Shown here piece by piece: positions 58,280 to 64,000 of a stretch of 64,000 bases of DNA. The stretch is from Epiperipatus broadwayi (taxonomy: Eukaryota > Onychophora > Udeonychophora > Euonychophora > Peripatidae), in assembly GCA_028023455.1 (NCBI GenBank), contig JAQFVV010012435.1, positions 2,606,001 through 2,670,000 of the forward strand, given 5' to 3'. Position numbers and translations under genes: made by a program. The notes beneath the pieces were generated by a model, which saw nothing but the letters and a program-made list of their open reading frames with translations, did not search any database and was not told the origin of the DNA. Positions within the stretch are counted from its first letter, which is position 1; the number at the start of each line of letters is the position of its first letter.

Positions 58280-58383
58280 TTGTGTTTTTTTTTTTTTCAT
58301 ATGTCAAATGCGTTGACCGGGAGGCGAACCCGGGCCAGCTGCTTGGAAGGCAGCTATACTAACCACTAGGCCACCAACGCTTG
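58280..58383 (-). mobile_element. Retroposed tRNA-Gly(TCC)-like SINE
   Basis: The tRNA-like part (58309-58380) is followed on the minus strand by TTTGACATATG and a run of 13 or so A. The insertion is flanked by the perfect 17-bp direct repeat ACAAGAATAGACAATTG (58263-58279 and 58384-58400), a target duplication made by LINE-type retroposition. The tail is shared with the SINEs at 3.9, 25.5 and 59.4 kb, which have a different, longer head. Confidence 0.9.
58309..58380 (-). tRNA. tRNA-Gly(TCC)-like sequence within the SINE
   Basis: 72 nt that fold as a tRNA: acceptor GCGTTGG/TCAACGC (one G-U), anticodon stem GCTGC/GCAGC with loop CTTCCAA (anticodon TCC, Gly), T stem CCGGG/CCCGG with loop TTCGCCT. 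The D arm CCTAGTGGTTAG fits the A box. Because it has a poly(A) tail and target duplication it is a retroposed copy; whether it is transcribed is unknown. Confidence 0.75.
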
Positions 58384-58400
58384 ACAAGAATAGACAATTG

Positions 58401-59377
58401 ATGGAATCTTCAACCACGGATTTGGAAACGTAATGAATATTGGCTTTTTCACTGTTTGCACCTGGACTACTTTTAAAAACTGTTTGTTTTTTTTTACCTC
58501 AAAATATAATGTGTTGAAGAAATGTAGCATTATAGCATGTTTTGTTATAAATCAAAGTGATCTTTTGCGTTATTCATGAGCTAAGATGTAAGTAGCCTAT
58601 TCCAATAAAATCTTCAAAACGTTTTGACAAATATTGAAAATACTAGAAATGTAGACTTGTATTTACTAGATAAATTATTTGTTATATGCTTTTTCTTTTT
58701 TAAATTTATTTTTCAATTAAAAATAGCCAGATGCTCATAATCTACTATTGTATGGATAGCTAATTGTCTATAAATAAGCTAGCAAAATATCTTGAGATCG
58801 TGTATGAGTTTTTATAGTTATCTAGAATTATTGGAATACTTATCTAAATTATTTTGTGTAACACCTGAACCTAAAATTATAAGTATAGCAGGCAAACACA
58901 TTAATTATTACAGTCTACAACTATTTTTCTCTTAATGTCATCATCATTATTTTCAGATGCAGTCAATTAAGTGAAACTTAATATCTGAGTTTATTTCTAG
59001 ACTTCTGATTCACAGTATTTCTTTTTTTATTTGAAAACTTCCTCACCTCATCTATACATTATATTGGAGTATCTTTAAACATTGTGAATTCAGATTATGA
59101 TTTTAATTATTTAGCATTTATGAATTTTCAACATATATAATAACATTTTTTTTTTTTCAGTTTGTCATCCATTTGTTGCAATACCCTGATCTAAATGTGT
59201 TTTTTATTTTTTAAAGTAGCCTGGAAATACTTGCAAAGTGGTGACTTTTAACACCTCCATTGTTTTTTTCCACCACTTCTTATTTATATATTTTGATTTC
59301 ATTATCTTCTTGTTAATATCAACAAACATTTTTTCCATGCTGTGCTTTATGTTTACAGATTCTAAATTACCCTTTTT
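58401..59377. other. Stretch without recognised genes
   Basis: The minus strand from 59377 to 59204 is open and reads SVNIKHSMEKMFVDINKKIM with KKWWKKTMEVLKV after it; no family recognised. The SINE at 59378 sits at the end of this frame. Confidence 0.35.
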
Positions 59378-59482
59378 CCCCTCATATGTCATAGCATCGT
59401 CCAGGAAGCAAACCCGCAACAACTATCTGCAAGCCATTGCTTGCAAGGCAGCTGCACTGACCTCTCGGCTACCAACGCTTGG
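59378..59482 (-). mobile_element. tRNA-derived SINE
   Basis: Minus strand: AGCGTTGGTAGCCGAGAGGT (A box), CTGCCTTGCAAGCA (anticodon-like), long variable part, GCGGGTTTGCTTCCTGG (B box with one change), then TATGACATATGAGG. Same family as 3.9 and 25.5 kb. Poly(A) is degenerate and no clear target duplication is visible. Confidence 0.8.
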
Positions 59483-59924
59483 CAATCACTCTTTTTTTTT
59501 TATTATAGTCAAACTTTAGATTCCATATGTGGCTACTGGTAAAATAATATTAAAATATTTTGTTATATCCAAATATATTTCTACGTTGAATTAACCAATA
59601 TGTTTATGTTTCTACATCAACAATTTTACTGGAATGTAATTGTTCGCTTCTAATTAATTACTGTCTATTTTATTTTTTGAAAATTTTATTATAGTTTTTT
59701 TTAAGTTCTACTTCTTAGCTTTCATATAGCAGTATTTCCAATATTATTTATAGTATAGTGAATCTTTGTGCAGAGGAAAACCACATTAACAGCAAATAAC
59801 AAGTGATTTAACTGATATCTTTTTTCTCTTTGTTTCCATAACACTATTTTAAAAGTTTTTAAATTTCTGGTGATACATTAATTATCTATGAGTCACAAAG
59901 TTTGTAAACTCTGTTGAATTCTCC

Positions 59925-60053
59925 ATACAGTAGTGTCACTCAGTCGTAGTAACCACTGGATGTAAGTTTCTGGAAATATTGCATAATTAGGCATTAGATA
60001 GGGATTTTATGTACAAATCTTGTATTTATTGATTATTATTGATTATTATAGAT
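59925..60053 (+). mobile_element. Family B hammerhead repeat relic at a LINE junction
   Basis: GTCACTCAGTCG, AAGTTTCTGGAAATATTG, TTAGGCATTAGATAGGGATT and TTATGTACAAATCTTGTA follow the order of family B after its hammerhead. Core strands are no longer readable. It ends where the truncated I-like LINE begins. Confidence 0.5.
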
Positions 60054-60054
60054 T

Positions 60055-60411
60055 GTGGATGATATATTTTTGTGTGCAGAAAAAACGGAAGATATGGAAG
60101 TTATGCTGAGGACATGTGCAAGGGTTGGTAAAGAGATGGGGATTAAATTTAGTGAAGAAAAATCAAATATAATAATGGTTAATACTGGGGAAAGAGAAGA
60201 TGTAGAATTTTTATTGGGATATATAAAGTTAAGTGTGGTGAATAGGTATAGTTATTTGGAAATTATTTTCAGTAATCAGAAAAATTGTTTGGATGAATGG
60301 AAGAAAAAATTGATAAATAAAGCAAAGGAAAGAAAGGGATTGATAAAGAAATTAACATTGTTTTCATATAATAAATATGATGTAGCTAGAATTATATGGG
60401 AGTTGCAGTAG
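60055..60411 (+). pseudogene. I-like LINE RT, after FADD
   Basis: Begins MDDIFLCAEKTEDMEVMLRT (the Met replaces the Ala of FADD at the truncation point), then GIKFSEEKSNIIMVN and VNRYSYLEIIFSNQK. A frameshift near 60400 moves to the next frame. Confidence 0.8.
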
Positions 60412-60590
60412 CAGGATTAACATATGGTAATGATGCGTTATGTGTTAGTAAAGGTGTATTAGATTACTTAGAAAAAGTACAAAGGGAAGTAGGAAGACAT
60501 GCATTGGATGCAGATGTATGGACAGCAAGGGAGGTAATTCAAGGAGAAATGGGATGGTCAAGTTTTTATATAAGAGATGCAAAAAGTTAA
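60396..60590 (+). pseudogene. I-like LINE, thumb region
   Basis: VAVAGLTYGNDALCVSKGVL and EVGRHALDADVWTAREVIQG match copy 1. Stops at TAA 60588, where copy 1 has AAA (Lys). Confidence 0.8.
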
Positions 60591-60968
60591 ATGAAAATGT
60601 TTGGTAGATTGCAGTTTATAGATAATAAAAGAATAGCCAAAATAGTATTTAATTGGGTTACGAGTAAAGGGCAGGCAACAAGATGGGTGAGAAAGATAAT
60701 GCAGTATGCAAAAGATTTGGATAAAGAATTTATATCAGTATATTTGGACAAAAGATGGCATGATTATGTTAGGATAATTGTTGAGTGTTATAGTAGTAAG
60801 AAATGTGATAAAAGAATAGATTTATTAATAAAGAATAGGGAGTTAGAGAGATGGAGAACTAGTATGGAGAGTAAAAAGAGTTTAAATATATATAGAAATA
60901 AACAGAATATTAGGTACAAGTTAATATATGATAATAGTAAGGAAAGCAGTTTATTGTTTAAGGCTTGA
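60591..60968 (+). pseudogene. I-like LINE, region before zinc knuckle
   Basis: Same frame as 60396-60590 after the stop. FGRLQFIDNKRIAKIVFNWV, ELERWRTSMESKKSL and ESSLLFKA. Ends at the TGA also present in copy 1 (32528), where the family expects Arg. Confidence 0.8.
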
Positions 60969-61013
60969 ATGGGATATTTAGCAACAAGAGAATATACATG
61001 TAAATAGGAAAAT

Positions 61014-61280
61014 ATGGGTGATTTAGTCTGTAAATTGTGTAAGGAAGGAATAGAAACTATTAGGCATCTGTTAATTGAATGTAAGTGCTTGAAAACAGAA
61101 AGAGTACAAATAATGAAGTTATGGAAGAATAAATATGAAAAAAATGATTATACAGAAAGTGGATTATTGGTTTTTATGCTGGGTTTGGACAAAGATAAAA
61201 GGGATTTAGGTATAAAGGCCATAGAGTTGACAAATATTATGTTGTGGAAATGGGATGGAGCAAAATATGGGAAAATGTAG
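61014..61280 (+). pseudogene. I-like LINE C-terminal zinc knuckle
   Basis: MGDLVCKLCKEGIETIRHLL and IECKCL give the Cys-x2-Cys-His-Cys knuckle, then LLVFMLGLDKDKRDLGIKAI and LWKWDGA to the end. Better preserved than copy 1. Confidence 0.85.
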
Positions 61281-61391
61281 AGTGAGGAATCAGATGATAA
61301 AGTGGCTAACCGGTTTCTCTGGGTATAATTGCTGAGAGATTCCTGATTCCATTTAAGGAGAAGCCACAGTACATCACATCACATCACTGTT

Positions 61392-61755
61392 TTGTTAACA
61401 TACTATTATGTTTATGCAAAGGAAGTAACTCTGCCATTAATAAAAAATGCTTGGAAAAAAAATCAGTGCATGTGTTCTTAACTACAGAGGTGTAATATTT
61501 AAATCATGAAGAAAATGTGACTACAGTACATAAATTCATGTTTGAAATATGATATTTAATGAGGGGAACTTTATTTTTGTTTGGAATATTATTATGTCCA
61601 TGCGAAGGAAGGCACCATTAATAAAAAATGCTCAGAAAAAATTAGTACAATGTGCTTTCAACTGCAGAAGTACAGTATTTAAATCATGATGAAAATGTGA
61701 CTGTGTATATAAATTCATGTTTGAAATGTGATAATTGATGAGGGAAAAAATAAAT
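61392..61755. repeat. About 181-bp direct duplication after the LINE
   Basis: CATTAATAAAAAATGCT at 61435 and 61616, ATTTAAATCATGA at 61498 and 61679, and AAATTCATGTTTGAAAT at 61530 and 61711 show two tandem units of about 181 bp, moderately diverged. It starts right at the end of the LINE. Confidence 0.85.
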
Positions 61756-61988
61756 GCTATAGTACTATATTTACATTTAGTTTTGGTTAGCATATAATTA
61801 AAGTTGAAACACTGGCCTTTTAAACCAATGTATGATCTCACATTTATTTACATAATATTTAAATATTTTGTATAATTTACATTAAATGTTAAAAAAATTG
61901 TTAAAGCAACCAATTAAAAAAAAACCATGGCCTTTATAGGCTGGGTACATCTGGTTGTACATAATTTAATTTATTACTACTTTAATAA

Positions 61989-62188
61989 TTCAAATTCATA
62001 AATGTTTGTTAATCTGCATATTAAAGTGGTTTTTTCCTTCTTTATAACCTAACATTAAGTATATTTTGGTGAAGTTGACCAGAACTCTGATTATAATGAA
62101 CTATACCAAAAGTGCGTTTAACATTAGGTTATAAAGAGGAAAGAAAACACTTTGATACCCAGATAAACAAACATTCATAAATTTGAAT
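61989..62188. mobile_element. Palindromic MITE-like element
   Basis: Arms 61989-62080 and 62097-62188 share TTTATAACCTAACATTAA and its complement, with moderate divergence. Palindromic over 200 bp with no ORF. A third arm copy is at 63870-63970. Confidence 0.75.
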
Positions 62189-63334
62189 CACAAATATGAA
62201 TGAAGGGTGAAAAGAATAGTACTTTAGTAAATAGAAATTATAAAAATAATTCAAACTATCCTATCTGGTTTGGCACAATGGTACAGTGGCAAGCAATGGA
62301 GCTCAAAGTTCATTAATTTTGGCCATATTCTGAATCTCAAGGTTCTTACATCATGATCCTATCTGCCACTTTCTATCTTCAAACTCCTTATGAGTTATTC
62401 AACAATAAAACATTCTATCATTTTATTTTATAAAGCAGAATAAAAATTTGTAGCTGACGTCTTTAAAAGTAATAAACGTTTACAACTACATTAAAAAAAA
62501 TTAAAATACTGAATCTGAAAGTTATTTTAAAATTAAATTTAGAATAATTTAAATATTAAAAATTAAATGCTGCCTTTATATAATATTTTAAAAACATGCT
62601 TTTATTCAATTTAATGATTAATAATTTTTTTGAGTCATAATTTTGATTATTATAGGTAACTTTAAATAAAAGCATGGAACATCAGTGAATTAATTAATTC
62701 AGACAATAAAGCATGTGATCAATTTAAATACTCCATTATTGAGTGAATTAATTGATAAATGTCCCATGTTTTTATTTAAAGTTCCTTATAACATCCAAAC
62801 TTGTGATCCAAAAAAGAAAAAAAAAATGTTTTTTGCTTTTCAGTACATTAGACCTAAATTAAATAAAAGCATTTTTTTAAAAAAAAAAAAGTATTTATAT
62901 GTATATTATTATTTATTTTTTGGTGTTTGGATATATATAATAGGCAGCAGTTTAATAAGTAAATTTTTTCATAAATAATCCAAAGAGGACTAAGATTTTA
63001 TTCATTTATTTCTTTTCCTTTTTATTTTAATTAATGGTAAACATCTCTAAAATGTTTCCCTCAAATTAGATGAAAGTCTGTTGAAGAAAATTTATTCATT
63101 GTAACACGAAAATATTGCATTGTTATCTAGACTAAACATATGTTTAATATTTGATGGATGTCTGTACAGCAGAAATAGATTTAAAAGCAGTTTAAAATTT
63201 TTTTTTAAAAATTTATTATGACAGCAGTTTTAAAAGTAAGTTTTGCTTAAATCTAGATTTCACCGTTCATATCTTTTTTCTTTTCTATTTTAAGTTGTAA
63301 TTAATAATTTGTAAAGAGCCTACTCATTACATAT
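62189..63334. other. AT-rich stretch, nothing firm
   Basis: A less AT-rich patch 62268-62345 (GTTTGGCACAATGGTACAGT) is faintly tRNA-like. The 87-codon frame at 62715-62978 runs through A-rich DNA and has no motif. Confidence 0.35.
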
Positions 63335-63518
63335 TAATATATATTAAGGCTATAACCTTAAGACTATGTGCTAAAATGCGACAGTAGGGACCTCTACAAA
63401 TCTAAACACAAGATTAATGACTTAAGATAAAGTCATTAATCTCGTGTTTAGATTTGTAGAGGTCCCTACTGTTGCATTTTAGCGCATAGTCTTAAGGTTA
63501 TAGCCTTAATATATATTA
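63335..63518. mobile_element. Near-perfect 184-bp palindrome, MITE-like
   Basis: From TAATATATATTAAGGCTATA to its exact complement, with only about four mismatches between arms (for example GCGAC/GCAAC). The arms contain GTAGGGACCTCTACAAATCT. A single decayed arm is at 53345-53460. High arm identity suggests recent origin or repair by gene conversion. Confidence 0.9.
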
Positions 63519-63869
63519 CTTTCTATTTTAATTAATTGTAAATAACCCTAAAATTTATTTTTTAATTTAAATTAAATTGTGCTTGCTTAAGCTATCTATT
63601 ACACATGACTCAATACTTAGTGAATCAATTATGTGATTTTAAATGCAACTCGCCATTACTGTTAGGCTGGACAATCCTGACGTATTGTAATATTGTATTG
63701 CATTTTCATTAAAACTGAGAATGTGTACAGAATTCGAAAAAAAATAGTTTAGTATGTTAAAAATAAGTTACAAGATTTTATGCAAATAAGCAGAAGTTTT
63801 AAGTTCAATAAAAATATTTAATAATAGATACTTAGTATTATATTGATCTTTCTTTTCATTTGTATTTGT
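63519..63869. other. AT-rich stretch
   Basis: Nothing recognised. Confidence 0.4.
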
Positions 63870-63970
63870 AATTTAAATTTGGATATGTTAGTTCATCTGT
63901 GTAACCAAGTAGTTTCTTTTTTATAACCTAAAGCTGAATCCACTTTTAGTAAAGTTCATCATAATGTTTG
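63870..63970 (+). repeat. Arm of the 62.0-kb MITE-like element
   Basis: GTTTCTTTTTTATAACCTAA, TCCACTTTTAGTAAAGTTCA and CATAATG follow the order of the left arm at 61989-62080. Confidence 0.55.
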
Positions 63971-64000
63971 CTCTCTTAAATTAATTATTGTGGCTATTTT

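Larger units (their letters stand above)
60054..61395 (+). mobile_element. I-like LINE, copy 2, 5' truncated at the FADD motif
   Basis: Starts at GATGAT of the FADD block and runs to the 3' UTR ending ACATCACATCACATCACT. Closely similar to copy 1 at 31.6-32.98 kb, with fewer frame breaks. 3' end in ATCAC repeats. Confidence 0.85.

Overview
The window looks like non-coding, repeat-dense DNA from an animal, probably an invertebrate. It is very AT-rich and full of simple repeats. It carries non-LTR retrotransposons, Penelope-like elements (PLEs), tRNA-derived SINEs and fold-back elements, almost all in pieces. No operon, rRNA or intact host gene could be recognised. The I-like LINE resembles families I associate with chelicerates such as ticks, but that is from memory and is not enough to name the host.

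Layout. 1-5.8 kb: a 149-bp x3 tandem repeat, a SINE and a small hammerhead-bearing repeat. 5.8-8.6 kb: a decayed L1/Tx1-like LINE (+). 10.4-11.6 kb: three different tandem arrays side by side (57, 190 and 71 bp). 14.3-19.3 kb and 37.8-42.4 kb: two old, diverged, inverted copies of one unidentified 4.5-5 kb element, 18.6 kb apart. 19.8-21.0 kb: three PLE 3' ends in alternating orientation. 23.9-26.7 kb: an RTE-like LINE (-) with a SINE inside it. 30.9-33.0 kb and 60.05-61.4 kb: two copies of one I-like LINE (+). 42.7-48.5 kb: a cluster of fold-back and tandem elements around a young PLE whose 954-bp arms are almost identical. 51-52.3 kb: another PLE end with hammerhead motifs. 53.5 kb: a long CTA/CTG/CAA microsatellite. 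54.8-56.3 kb: another RTE relic. 58.3 kb: a retroposed tRNA-Gly(TCC)-like SINE with a clear 17-bp target duplication. 62.0 and 63.4 kb: MITE-like palindromes.

The main result is that about fifteen places carry hammerhead-ribozyme-like sequences. At least four (4.57, 29.5, 47.5 and 51.3 kb) keep CUGAUGA, GAAA and a permitted cleavage triplet; three of these also have fully paired stems I and II. They fall into at least three repeat families that share a short palindromic stem III, as reported for PLE and retrozyme hammerheads. One relic lies just downstream of a PLE endonuclease ORF, as expected for a PLE terminal repeat. Several broken copies differ from the intact ones by CG-to-CA type changes at catalytic G8 or G12, which suggests that CpG decay has been inactivating them. 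Autonomous PLEs and LINEs probably supplied the machinery, with the fold-back and SINE-like repeats as passengers. All functional statements are read from sequence by eye; no search or folding program was run.
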